This document shows, piece after piece, positions 23,465 to 30,892 of a stretch of DNA of 38,035 nt. The position numbers and the translations under genes are program-made. The notes under the pieces are model-generated. The model made no database searches. It had not been told where the DNA came from and saw nothing but the letters and a program-made list of their open reading frames with translations. How positions within the stretch are numbered: the stretch's first letter is position 1; every line of letters begins with the position of its first letter. Source of the DNA: Rhodospirillaceae bacterium (GTDB lineage: Bacteria; Pseudomonadota; Alphaproteobacteria; MPNO01; UBA2964); the NCBI GenBank assembly GCA_018660305.1, contig JABJKO010000277.1:1-38035 (forward strand), read 5' to 3'.

Positions 23465-24649
23465 ATGCACGTTCCCGTAGTAATCGTCGGGGCAGGTCCT
23501 TCAGGGTCGTTACTGGCCTGGATCCTTCGTCTCCGTGGCATAGAAAGCATCGTTCTGGAAGCGCGCAGCCGGGACTATGTGGAGCAGCGTATTCGTGCCG
23601 GTGTTCTGGAACAGGGCACAGTTGATTTGCTGACCAAAGCAGGGGTCGGCGAACGGCTGGCGAAAGAGCACATGTTTCATCGTGGCGTGTGCATTGGATA
23701 CAAAAACGAACATCACATTCTCAACTTCGAGGAATTGATCGGCCGCGGCGTGACCGTTTACGGTCAACAGGAGATCACCCGCGATCTGCTTGCCGCGCTC
23801 GCCGGCGAAAATCATAACGTTCTTTACGAAGCCCCGGTTGTCTCAATCGAGGATATTGAAGGCGGGCGTCCGACGGTCCGTTATACGCATGACGGGATAG
23901 AACATGAGGTGACAGCAGATATTGTTGCCGGCTGCGATGGCTTCCATGGGCCGTCCCGTAAATCCATGCCTGAGGACGTGCTCAAAACGCACGAGACGAT
24001 CTATCCCTTTGGCTGGCTTGGTGTCCTGGCGGAGGCCCCGCCATCAAAAGATGTTGCCCTGTTTTCGCATCATGAGAACGGATTTGCCCTGTTAAGTATG
24101 AGGTCGCCCACCATCAGCCGTCTCTATCTCCAATGTGCGCCCGATGAAGACGCGTCGGAATGGTCCGATGACAGAATCTGGGATGAGCTGGACATCCGTT
24201 TGGGGGCGCCGGGCTGGTCGTTGCAACGCGGGCCGATACTCCAGAAAGATGTGACGCCCCTGAGGAGCTTTTTCTCGGAACCCATGCAACACGGGCGTCT
24301 GTTTTTGGCTGGCGATGCGGCGCATGTCGTACCGCCGACCGGTGCGAAGGGATTGAATTCCGCCGTCGCTGACGTGAGCGTGTTATCGGCCGCCCTGATC
24401 GACTATTTCAAAAAAGATGATGACAAGCTGCTGCAGCGTTATTCCGACGTGGCGCTAGAGAGAAACTGGCAGGTCCAACGGTTTTCCTGGGCTAACACCG
24501 CCATGTACCATAATTATCCCGACCGCAGTTCGTTCGACAATCGGATGCAGGAGGCGCAGCTCCGGTATCTGGTGAGCGAAAAATCTCCTCAGATTGTCTA
24601 CGCTGAAAATCACACGGGACTCCCGATCGAATACTGGCCGGATATATAA
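23465..24649 (+). CDS. pobA: PobA-like flavin hydroxylase (4-hydroxybenzoate 3-monooxygenase family) with altered proton relay
   Basis: A 394-residue class A flavoprotein monooxygenase, colinear with Pseudomonas p-hydroxybenzoate hydroxylase. GAGPSG (residues 9-14) binds FAD, GCDGFHG is the second motif, and GDAAHVVPPTGAKGLN the third. Conserved substrate residues: Arg44, His72, Ser211, Arg213, Arg219 and Tyr221 (Ser212, Arg214, Arg220 and Tyr222 in Pseudomonas). However, Tyr201, which hydrogen-bonds the substrate phenol, is Phe200 here (ALFSHHENGFAL), and Tyr385 is His383 (AENHTGLP). Both tyrosines belong to the proton relay that deprotonates 4-hydroxybenzoate, so substrate or mechanism may differ; a dihydroxybenzoate is one option. 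AAGGAA precedes the ATG. It shares an operon with ligAB. Confidence 0.85.
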   Translation: MHVPVVIVGAGPSGSLLAWILRLRGIESIVLEARSRDYVEQRIRAGVLEQGTVDLLTKAGVGERLAKEHMFHRGVCIGYKNEHHILNFEELIGRGVTVYGQQEITRDLLAALAGENHNVLYEAPVVSIEDIEGGRPTVRYTHDGIEHEVTADIVAGCDGFHGPSRKSMPEDVLKTHETIYPFGWLGVLAEAPPSKDVALFSHHENGFALLSMRSPTISRLYLQCAPDEDASEWSDDRIWDELDIRLGAPGWSLQRGPILQKDVTPLRSFFSEPMQHGRLFLAGDAAHVVPPTGAKGLNSAVADVSVLSAALIDYFKKDDDKLLQRYSDVALERNWQVQRFSWANTAMYHNYPDRSSFDNRMQEAQLRYLVSEKSPQIVYAENHTGLPIEYWPDI

Positions 24650-24680
24650 GACGCATTATTGTCGAGCCTGTCGCAAGTCC

Positions 24681-24854
24681 GCCGCCGCTGCCGTCGAAGC
24701 CCATTGCGCAGTTTGCCGGTTCGACGACCTTAAAATTTATAGCCCGACCAAAGCCAATCGAGAGAAATTCGCCCACACCTGGTCGGACATGCCGGGAGTC
24801 AAACTGCGGGCGGTGGACAACACGGAAAACGCGAAGGGGGGACAAGTGATAATC
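24681..24854 (+). pseudogene. Remnant of an ornithine cyclodeaminase/mu-crystallin family gene
   Basis: In the 397-bp gap between pobA and the Rieske gene, one plus frame reads VEAHCAVCRFDDLKIYSPTK, then ANREKFAHTWSDMPGVKLRA and VDNTENAKGGQVII. This strongly resembles the NAD-binding middle of ornithine cyclodeaminase-family proteins (typically EAL.AVRDF.E(I/V)(R/K)(V/I)YSPT.ANREKFA...AV.S.E.AVRGADVV). The GAG.QA-type dinucleotide loop expected just before is unrecognisable, and the sequence after the fragment leaves the family. A second frame reads IVIVPAQGDGIQFAAV and then stops, possibly a frameshifted continuation. There is no start codon or domain end. It is therefore a decayed fragment, about 58 codons of a gene of some 320. 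The remaining 24855-25046 shows only the Rieske leader. Confidence 0.65.
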
Positions 24855-25046
24855 AGATTGTTATCGTGCCCGCGCAGGGAGACGGAATCCAATTCGCTGC
24901 CGTCGCCTGGCGGGCGTAGGAACCCGCCAGCGCAAGGAGGCGGGGAACCAAAGTGGACACCGAACCATTGTCGCAAACCCGGGAGTACATTCCGCGACAA
25001 CATGAAACCGGGATTGCGAATGGGGAAATAGCCTGGAGGAGATCGG

Positions 25047-26255
25047 ATGCTTTCGCAAAACGACAATGAGGTGCTTACCAAGGTCGGGCCAGATAGCGAT
25101 TGTGGCAAATGGCTGAGGTCCTTTTGGTTTCCTGTCGCGATCTCCGATCAATGGAGTGGTCCGCAGGCACAATTACAGCTTCCAGACATAATGAGTTTCG
25201 ACAATCGGTCCGGCACACCCACCGACTTCGGAGAAAAATTTGGAACATTTACGGGCCAACCGACCCGAGTCCGCATTCTCGGCGAGGATTTGGTACTTTA
25301 CAGAGATCTCGGGGGCACGCTGGGATTAATGGATATTCATTGCCCCCATCGCAGCACGTCTCTTGAATTTGGCCGGCCGCGTGAACGCGGCCTTGCCTGC
25401 CCGTATCACGGCTGGACATTCGATGAGCGTGGGACCTGTCTGGCCATGCCCGGAGAACCACCGGACAGCAATTTTAAGGACAAGGTTCAACACACGGCCT
25501 ATCCGGTGCGTGAGCAAGGCGGTTTGATCTGGACCTTTATGGGTGTGGGTGATCCTCCGGGTTTGCCGCAGATGGATATCATCGCCGCCGAAGACGGCAT
25601 AAGGATCGTTGAAAATTTCTGCCTTTGGCCGGCCAACTGGCTGCAGATCGTTGAAAACTCAGTGGACCAGGTTCATACCGGCATCCTGCACGGTGAAGGG
25701 TCGTCGCGCTCCGATGTATGGGGGCAGGTACCCGAGGTCGACTGGCATGAAGATGAGTACGGCATCCAGACGGTCCAGGTCCGGGGAGATTACGCGCGGA
25801 CCAACTATCTTCGCCTCCCAACAACCATATTGCTGAACCAACCGTGGCCGGGCGGCGCTTTCGACTGGCCGAGATATTCGGCGATATTTCGGACACCCGT
25901 CGATGACAACAACACGCTGTTCTTTCACGTGACCTATGTACCGCCGGTAGATGGCAAATTACCCGATATTCCTGACGGGATGGAGCTGCCGGCGGCAAAC
26001 CAGGTGCAGACCCTGTTCCTCCAGGACTATCGCGCCATCGTCACGCAGGGTGTGCCGGTCGACCGGACCGTCGAACGGCTTGGAACCACCGATCGCGGCA
26101 TCGTCATGTTACGTAAGAAGGTGATGGCTGGAATAGCGGCCATGAAAAAAGGCCAAGATCCGGAAGGTGTTATGCGGGGATCCAAAGCGGCAAGATTACT
26201 GCCGTCGAGCGACAGAGTAACGGATGGCATGATGATGGCGCCATCGGCCGGGTAA
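25047..26255 (+). CDS. Rieske non-haem iron oxygenase, large subunit (phthalate dioxygenase/demethylase type)
   Basis: A 402-residue ring-hydroxylating or O-demethylating oxygenase. The Rieske cluster is bound by Cys99 and His101 (IHCPHRSTSL) and Cys118 and His121 (ACPYHGWTFD). The mononuclear iron site has Asp207, His210 and His215 in NSVDQVHTGILHG. The order and spacing are those of the phthalate 4,5-dioxygenase group, which also includes the DDVA O-demethylase LigX, and which relies on a separate reductase. No reductase or ferredoxin gene is nearby. GGAGGAG stands eight bases before the ATG. It is probably the last gene of the aromatic cluster and may convert an upstream methoxy- or carboxy-aromatic into the substrate of PobA/LigAB (inference). 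Confidence 0.9.
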   Translation: MLSQNDNEVLTKVGPDSDCGKWLRSFWFPVAISDQWSGPQAQLQLPDIMSFDNRSGTPTDFGEKFGTFTGQPTRVRILGEDLVLYRDLGGTLGLMDIHCPHRSTSLEFGRPRERGLACPYHGWTFDERGTCLAMPGEPPDSNFKDKVQHTAYPVREQGGLIWTFMGVGDPPGLPQMDIIAAEDGIRIVENFCLWPANWLQIVENSVDQVHTGILHGEGSSRSDVWGQVPEVDWHEDEYGIQTVQVRGDYARTNYLRLPTTILLNQPWPGGAFDWPRYSAIFRTPVDDNNTLFFHVTYVPPVDGKLPDIPDGMELPAANQVQTLFLQDYRAIVTQGVPVDRTVERLGTTDRGIVMLRKKVMAGIAAMKKGQDPEGVMRGSKAARLLPSSDRVTDGMMMAPSAG

Positions 26256-26280
26256 AGCGTGAGCCTGGCTTTAAACCGCG

Positions 26281-26361
26281 ACCCTCGAGAAGAGCCTCGG
26301 CCGGCAACTCACCCGCCGCAAACCCGGCCCCAAGCCGAAAGCACCGGCGGTGTTGGAATAG
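26281..26361 (+). other. Possible gene-tail remnant before a terminator
   Basis: After the Rieske stop, one plus frame carries 26 codons without a start, ending in RRKPGPKPKAPAVLE and TAG at 26359-26361, ten bases before a hairpin terminator. The composition (basic, Pro/Lys) looks like a protein tail, for instance of a small DNA-binding protein, but there is no domain to name. I list it only because it explains what lies in this stretch; it could be chance. Confidence 0.2.
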
Positions 26362-26370
26362 CTATTGTGT

Positions 26371-26407
26371 CCCCGGAATTCTTTAATTTCCGGGGGGCGT
26401 TTCTTCT
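26371..26407 (+). terminator. Intrinsic terminator after the Rieske gene
   Basis: CCCCGGAA and TTCCGGGG (8-bp perfect stem, AT-rich loop TTCTTTAA) at 26371-26394, followed by GGCGTTTCTTCTT. It ends the aromatic operon about 115 bp after the Rieske stop codon. Confidence 0.8.
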
Positions 26408-26532
26408 TAATCTGGCCAATTGATGACGGTTTGATCATTTAGCAAGCATCGTTATTGTCAATTTCATCGATAACTGAGGCTACCAGACCTGCGAACAAAA
26501 ACCATTACAACGGCACAAAGGGCCCTATCACC

Positions 26533-27162
26533 ATGCTACAGGTCAACTATCTACTATCACCCAGGCTTCTGTCCGTAATGCTCGCCGTCGCGTTTGTCTT
26601 CGCGACTCTCTCCATTCCGGCAGAGGCTAGATCGCCGCGGGGATGGGCGAACCATCACCTGGGAAAAATAAAGGATGACATCAAAAACGGAAAAGAGGGC
26701 CTCAAGAAAGCAAAGGAAGGAGGCGAGAGATTAAAGCTCGCCCATCAGGAATCCAAGGCAGGCTTTGTAAAGCTGGCCAACCTCGAGGTCCAGCTGAAAC
26801 AGGCGGCCAAGAACATCCAATCGCTTCAAAAACAGCAGAAGGCCATGGCAGTACAGATCGCCGCTCTGCCGGTTGGCACTCCCGGCCGTAGCCAACTCAA
26901 GAGAAATATGAAGTCTGCTCAGGCGCGGACCAATAATATTGCCAACGTAGTGAGGGTCACACGGAAAAACCTGACAAAACTCAAGCCCAAACTCGTGAAA
27001 ATGGCGGATGAAATTAAGGACGCATCGGAAACCTTCGACAAAAATAAGGGGACGCTGAAAAAGATTAAGAAGGGCCTGAACGATGCCGGTGACGTGGTCT
27101 CCACTATGAAAAAGGCTGCTAAATATCTACCCAACGCGCCTAATATTTCTCAGTTGAAATAG
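26533..27162 (+). CDS. Secreted lysine-rich coiled-coil protein of unknown function
   Basis: From the ATG at 26533 this is a 209-residue protein; a TTG start at 26455 would add 26 residues and spoil the signal peptide. The N-terminus MLQVNYLLSPRLLSVMLAVA plus VFATLSIPAEA is a clear Sec signal, with cleavage expected after AEA. The mature part is about one-sixth lysine and very basic, with long predicted helices and heptad-like spacing (KLANLEVQLKQAAKNIQSLQ; VVRVTRKNLTKLKPKLVKMA). It has no cysteine and no known domain. It may bind polyanions such as exopolysaccharide, LPS or DNA in the periplasm or outside (inference). Codon use is noticeably less GC-rich than in the core genes. The gene is bracketed by terminators and so is a single unit. 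Confidence 0.75.
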   Translation: MLQVNYLLSPRLLSVMLAVAFVFATLSIPAEARSPRGWANHHLGKIKDDIKNGKEGLKKAKEGGERLKLAHQESKAGFVKLANLEVQLKQAAKNIQSLQKQQKAMAVQIAALPVGTPGRSQLKRNMKSAQARTNNIANVVRVTRKNLTKLKPKLVKMADEIKDASETFDKNKGTLKKIKKGLNDAGDVVSTMKKAAKYLPNAPNISQLK

Positions 27163-27209
27163 CCGCAATACTGCTTCAAAAGTTCAAGCCTTATTCGCGG
27201 GCACTCTTT

Positions 27210-27236
27210 GCCTCTCATCGTACCAGAGGCGTTTTG
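27210..27236 (+). terminator. Intrinsic terminator of the lysine-rich protein gene
   Basis: GCCTCT (27210-27215) pairs with AGAGGC (27225-27230) and is followed by GTTTTG, 48 bp after the stop codon. It is a short stem, so strength is uncertain. Confidence 0.55.
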
Positions 27237-27351
27237 TCTGTCGGCTTCGGGTCAGAAGCGGTAGTCGGGTGGTGGCAGATTGATGTCTGCTTCTCACCCA
27301 ACCCCAGACGCAAAACGGCGAATAGCGGACATCGCGATTTGATGTCCGTTC

Positions 27352-27375
27352 CCGGGGCAAGTGGATTTGCCCCGG
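27352..27375. terminator. Perfect hairpin downstream of the flavin monooxygenase gene
   Basis: CCGGGGCAA (27352-27360) and TTGCCCCGG (27367-27375) form a 9-bp perfect stem with a 6-nt loop, 46 bp past the monooxygenase stop on the minus strand. There is no T-run on that side. Immediately to the left, GGACATC-GCGATTT-GATGTCC (27327-27347) is another hairpin. Confidence 0.45.
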
Positions 27376-27473
27376 CCTCACCGCACAGCCGGTCTCGGAC
27401 GGATGTCGGGACCCGCGCGCCTTACAGGATGAACTTGCTGAGGTCGGCGTCCTTGGCGAGGTCGCCCGCATTG
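27370..27473 (-). repeat. Direct repeat copy A: duplicated hslU 3' end and terminator
   Basis: This stretch repeats the end of hslU (copy B, 30793-30892) in the same orientation. GCGCGCCTTACAGGATGAAC and the following bases match almost perfectly. Differences are one synonymous change and one Val-to-Ala change over the coding part. The terminator hairpin (CCGGTCTCG...CGGGACCCG, 27389-27415) is kept but more diverged. The copy supplies the last 16 codons and stop of the flavin monooxygenase gene. Confidence 0.9.
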
Positions 27474-28990
27474 CCCCCCTCAGTCTCCTCACCAGCAATG
27501 ATCGCTGCGTAATCCCGGGGCTCGTATGGCCAGATCAATTCCTTTAGCGGCGCCAGCGCCCCTGTCTTCCGAAGGGGATCGGCACCGAAATCTGTGACCA
27601 GCTCGTCATGATAATGTTGCATATGGACGATCAGCCGGGCGCTGCGCGCTTCGCTCTTGGGCATCCAGCTTCTCTTCCAAGTCTTCATGTCTTCGATGTC
27701 CCGCACCATGGCCCCGCCCGCGGGAAGCTGGAAGCGTCCGGCAAGCAGCTCCCCCAGCCAGCGCGCCTGAAGGCTGTAGGTGAGAATTGAGCAAATCGTC
27801 GAGGCCCGGCCAATGAAAAAAAGGCCCGGCAATGAGGGGCAAAACATATGCCGGTAGAGGTAAAAGCCGTCATCCTCGATGGCAAGGCGGTCCCGAATTT
27901 CAGCGCTCAGAAATCCAAAATCAGTCTTCCAGCCTGTAGCGTTGATCATGATATCGATGTCCAATGTCACACCGTTTTTGAGCATCACGCCGCCGGGTGT
28001 GTAGCGCGCGATCTCAGTGCGCTGGGCGTTTATTCTGCCCTTGCGGACCAGGCGGTAAAATTTTGGGCGCGGCAGCATGGAGGATTCGCCGAAAGCGTCG
28101 ATCTCGATGGGAACGTCGGAGACCAGGCTGACCCTTGTGCCGAAACGCGAACCCAGACGGAACTGGAAAAAGAGCAACGCTTCCACCAAGCGCCAGTAGA
28201 ACCACACCAGCGGCTTGGCAATGCTATGAACCGCCTTTTCCAAGGCGCTGGGGCGTTGATAAAGGGGGATCAGTGTACTGGTGAGGCGGTTAAGCATGCC
28301 CCATTTGAAGGGCAATATTCCGGCTAGACGGCTGGGGATCGGCCAATGGGGCCGGCGGAAGATAATGCTGGTTTCATCGGCCACGGCAGCGGATTCCAGG
28401 GCCGCGTCGGTTGCGCTCTTACCGTAGCCCAACACCGCCACTCGTTTACCCGCGAGTTGATTGCGGGATTGAAGGCCCGAGATATGCATGATCTCGCCGG
28501 TAAAGGATTCCTGGCCCTCGAACATGGGCTGATTGGGTCGGTTGGAGTAAAGGCCGATGCAAATGACGGCAATGTCGTAAGTCTCCACACGCCGCTCGCT
28601 GTCCCTGTCGCTGGTCACCGTCCAGCCACCGCCCATCTCACCGTTCTGCTCGAGCCCGATTACTGTTTCGCCAAAGCGGATGGCGGGCGTGATGGCGAAA
28701 TGATCGGCGTAATCGACAAGATATTTTTGGATGATGGGACCGGGCGTGAAATCCGCCGTATCTGAAGGCAGCGGCCAGTCCGGAAATTCATAGAGCTCGC
28801 GCTGGACCTGGGCGCCGAAATTGGAATAACCCGCCGCCCAGACGCCACCGATCCTGTCGCCGCGCTCATATACTGTGCAGGTAATTCCCTGGGCGAGCAG
28901 GATTCGGGCGGTGGCGAGTCCGGCGACACCGGCGCCGATGATGGCAGCATTCTTAACCCCGGAATAGTCCTTATTAGATTGGTCGTTCAT
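27422..28990 (-). CDS. Class B flavin monooxygenase (FMO/BVMO-like) ending in an HslU C-terminal tail
   Basis: A 522-residue FAD/NADPH monooxygenase: FAD Rossmann motif GAGVAG (residues 19-24), FMO fingerprint FTGEIMHISG with Phe163, Gly165 and His169, and NADPH motif LGYGKSATD near residue 188, followed by NATGWKTDF. Such enzymes oxygenate N, S or ketone substrates; K+-transport-like annotations of this group are misnomers. The substrate is unknown. The last 16 residues, [16 protein letters not shown], equal the end of HslU ([16 protein letters not shown]), because the gene runs in frame into a duplicated hslU 3' end. That tail in HslU docks into and activates HslV. A small membrane-protein gene overlaps its start by four bases (ATGA), so the two are co-translated. 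Confidence 0.88.
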   Translation of the reverse strand: MNDQSNKDYSGVKNAAIIGAGVAGLATARILLAQGITCTVYERGDRIGGVWAAGYSNFGAQVQRELYEFPDWPLPSDTADFTPGPIIQKYLVDYADHFAITPAIRFGETVIGLEQNGEMGGGWTVTSDRDSERRVETYDIAVICIGLYSNRPNQPMFEGQESFTGEIMHISGLQSRNQLAGKRVAVLGYGKSATDAALESAAVADETSIIFRRPHWPIPSRLAGILPFKWGMLNRLTSTLIPLYQRPSALEKAVHSIAKPLVWFYWRLVEALLFFQFRLGSRFGTRVSLVSDVPIEIDAFGESSMLPRPKFYRLVRKGRINAQRTEIARYTPGGVMLKNGVTLDIDIMINATGWKTDFGFLSAEIRDRLAIEDDGFYLYRHMFCPSLPGLFFIGRASTICSILTYSLQARWLGELLAGRFQLPAGGAMVRDIEDMKTWKRSWMPKSEARSARLIVHMQHYHDELVTDFGADPLRKTGALAPLKELIWPYEPRDYAAIIAGEETEGGNAGDLAKDADLSKFIL

Positions 28991-29247
28991 GGCCTAATTA
29001 AGCGCTTCACACCATGGGGGATCAAAGCCAGCAACCATAAAATCAGCACGTAGGTGCCTAACAACACCCACAAAATAAACGCCGCGACCGCGTAATAGAG
29101 GGCGCGGGCCCGCCGCCGTCCGGCGCTGACTATGCTCCCTCGTCCCACGACGGTCATGCACCGGTAGAGGTAAGCGCCGTGGGCCAAGCCCAAAACTGCG
29201 CCGATCAAGACACCGGCCCATAAAACGGAACCCATAAGAGCACCCAC
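28987..29247 (-). CDS. Small two-helix membrane protein, partner of the flavin monooxygenase
   Basis: An 86-residue hydrophobic protein with two membrane helices (about residues 5-25, VLWAGVLIGAVLGLAHGAYL, and 50-75, AFILWVLLGTYVLILWLLAL), joined by a basic GRRRAR loop that should lie in the cytoplasm. I recognise no family. It overlaps the following monooxygenase start by four bases and probably shares its promoter, which must lie in the 234-bp spacer to the divergent adenylate cyclase gene. It could recruit the flavoenzyme to the membrane (inference). Confidence 0.7.
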   Translation of the reverse strand: MGALMGSVLWAGVLIGAVLGLAHGAYLYRCMTVVGRGSIVSAGRRRARALYYAVAAFILWVLLGTYVLILWLLALIPHGVKRLIRP

Positions 29248-29481
29248 AACTTTTATTGCGGGAGATTCTATGGCTAAGGATAGGCCAAGTCCACCGAGGC
29301 CGGATTTCTATTAATTGAGTCAATCTGAGACGGACAGCGGTTCAGACGAAGGGTCTGCTTTGGTGGGAAGGCAGACATCGCCGGCCGGTGCGCTGACGTC
29401 GCCTTTTAGCGAACGCCAAACAGCTGTGCCATTGCCTCAGGAACGCGTTTCGGTAATCCTGTTCCCGTCGAAACATGAGGG

Positions 29482-30639
29482 ATGAACACTGCTATGGCAC
29501 ACGCGGTCGAAACCGCTCGAAGCGTATTTCGGTTTGGATGGCTCGCCTATTTCGGGGCGGCCGTTTCCTTAATCTTCTGTTTTTGGAAAGCGACCTTCAG
29601 TCTAATTGCCCCGATCCTCGGTTTAACGTTCATCGAAATCAACCCACACCTGCAAGCCGCCACAATGTGGCTGTCCGCGGCATTTACGGTGGGCGCACTG
29701 TTCCTGGACCGGAGGCAACATGGTCAAAGCCTGCCATTTTTAACCGGAATCGTGGGGCTGCTGGTGATCATGGCAACGCTCTACACCTTGTATCACGACG
29801 CTATCCTTGCAACCGGATATGTACTTCTTCTCATTGCCGCTTTCCTGAATCAGAACAGGATGCTGGCTTGTCTCAACCAACGGGTAGAGTTGCAGGCGCA
29901 GGATCTGGCCGAAATAAATGAGTCGCTGGAACGCCGCGTTGCCGAGCAGGTAGAGGAAATCGGGCACTTAGCGCGGCTCAAGAGATTTCTGCCGAGCGAG
30001 GTTGCCAATTTGATCACCGCCGAGGGAAACGAATCGCTGCTCGACAGCCACCGCCGTTATATCTCCTGTTTGTTCTGCGATATCCGGCGGTTTACCTCGA
30101 TGACGGACAGCATGGAACCCGAAGACGTAATGGACGTGCTGCGAAGCTACCACGAACGGGTTGGCCAACTGGTCGTGCAGTATAGTGGGACAATCGGATA
30201 CCGTGCCGGTGACGGTGTTATGGTGTTTTTCAATGACCCTATCCCATGTGACGATCCTGATTTCCGCGCCATCAGACTGGCGTTTGATCTGCAAAAGAAC
30301 TTCGCCGCCCTTTGCGGGGAATGGACCAAGCTGGGCGTAGATGTTGGTCTTGGGGTTGGCATCGCCAGCGGATACGCGACCATGGGGGTGATTGGTGTCG
30401 AAGGCAGGTTCGATTACACGCCTTTTGGAAACACCGTAAATCTCTCCGCACGACTCTGTGACCGCGCTCAAGACGGGGAAATCCTGATTAGCAATCGCAC
30501 TCGGGCGGAGGTGGAAGAGCAGGTTATATCGCAACCCGCCGGCACATTGTCTCTTAAGGGCATAGCGCAGCCGGTGGAAGCCTTCCTCCTCAAGGGAATG
30601 AAAGAGGATTCGACAGTTGTATCAGCTGCGGATTCCTAA
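29482..30639 (+). CDS. Membrane-anchored class III adenylate cyclase
   Basis: A 385-residue protein: about four membrane helices in residues 17-122, a coiled-coil linker (about 125-160), and a class III cyclase domain (about 190-365). The metal-binding aspartates are Asp200 (LFCDIRRFT) and Asp244 (RAGDGVMVFFNDP). The transition-state Asn320 and Arg324 are in GNTVNLSARL, and FDYT (Asp311) favours ATP. The position usually held by a purine-selecting lysine is Tyr240, a site that varies in this GDG-MVFFNDP group. Expected product: cAMP. The start at 29482 leaves little room for a ribosome site (GAGGG touches it), so ATG 29494, five codons later, may be the real start. It is inside the segment bounded by the hslU-end repeats. 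Confidence 0.88.
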   Translation: MNTAMAHAVETARSVFRFGWLAYFGAAVSLIFCFWKATFSLIAPILGLTFIEINPHLQAATMWLSAAFTVGALFLDRRQHGQSLPFLTGIVGLLVIMATLYTLYHDAILATGYVLLLIAAFLNQNRMLACLNQRVELQAQDLAEINESLERRVAEQVEEIGHLARLKRFLPSEVANLITAEGNESLLDSHRRYISCLFCDIRRFTSMTDSMEPEDVMDVLRSYHERVGQLVVQYSGTIGYRAGDGVMVFFNDPIPCDDPDFRAIRLAFDLQKNFAALCGEWTKLGVDVGLGVGIASGYATMGVIGVEGRFDYTPFGNTVNLSARLCDRAQDGEILISNRTRAEVEEQVISQPAGTLSLKGIAQPVEAFLLKGMKEDSTVVSAADS

Positions 30640-30792
30640 CATTCGCATTGAAACCGTTGTACTCTCGGAGCCACCATTTTTCTTGATTGCGGCGCCCGGT
30701 GTGGGTCAACAACGCTTCTACACTATCGGACCCGGAACTTCCGTTTCCGTTATGGTCGAAGCAGACCTTTTCTCCAGGGACTGAACGGTCTT

Positions 30793-30892
30793 CCCCGGTT
30801 TCTCCGGACAGCCGGTCTCGGGCTTCGAGACCGGCGCGCCTTACAGGATGAACTTGCTGAGGTCGGCATCCTTGGCGAGGTCGCCCACATTG
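30793..30892 (-). repeat. Direct repeat copy B: native hslU 3' end with terminator hairpin
   Basis: Counterpart of copy A at 27370-27473. It contains the last 16 codons of hslU and a perfect 10-bp hairpin GCCGGTCTCG / CGAGACCGGC (30811-30835, loop GGCTT), the probable hslU terminator, although no strong T-run follows. The 3.4 kb between the copies carry the monooxygenase, the small membrane protein and the cyclase. Confidence 0.9.

Noticed and set aside
24594..25031. A 145-codon frame with CxxC...CxxC that could be a zinc-ribbon protein
   Set aside because: Its start lies inside pobA and the second half is repeat-like. The middle matches the ornithine cyclodeaminase family, so the cysteines are accidental products of a decayed gene.
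26281..26361. The tail RRKPGPKPKAPAVLE as the end of a MucR- or H-NS-like regulator
   Set aside because: Only 26 codons without a start or domain; similarity rests on basic composition, so no name is given.
27237..27330. Stretches such as GGGTCAGAAGCGG and AGCGGACATCGC, with similar fragments near 19838, 29350 and 30755
   Set aside because: They resemble decayed intergenic repeats, but the copies are too diverged to define boundaries or a consensus by eye.
17332..30840. Idea that the whole accessory stretch is one integrative element
   Set aside because: No integrase, transposase, tRNA edge or long flanking repeat covers the full stretch; only the 27370-30892 part has matching ends.
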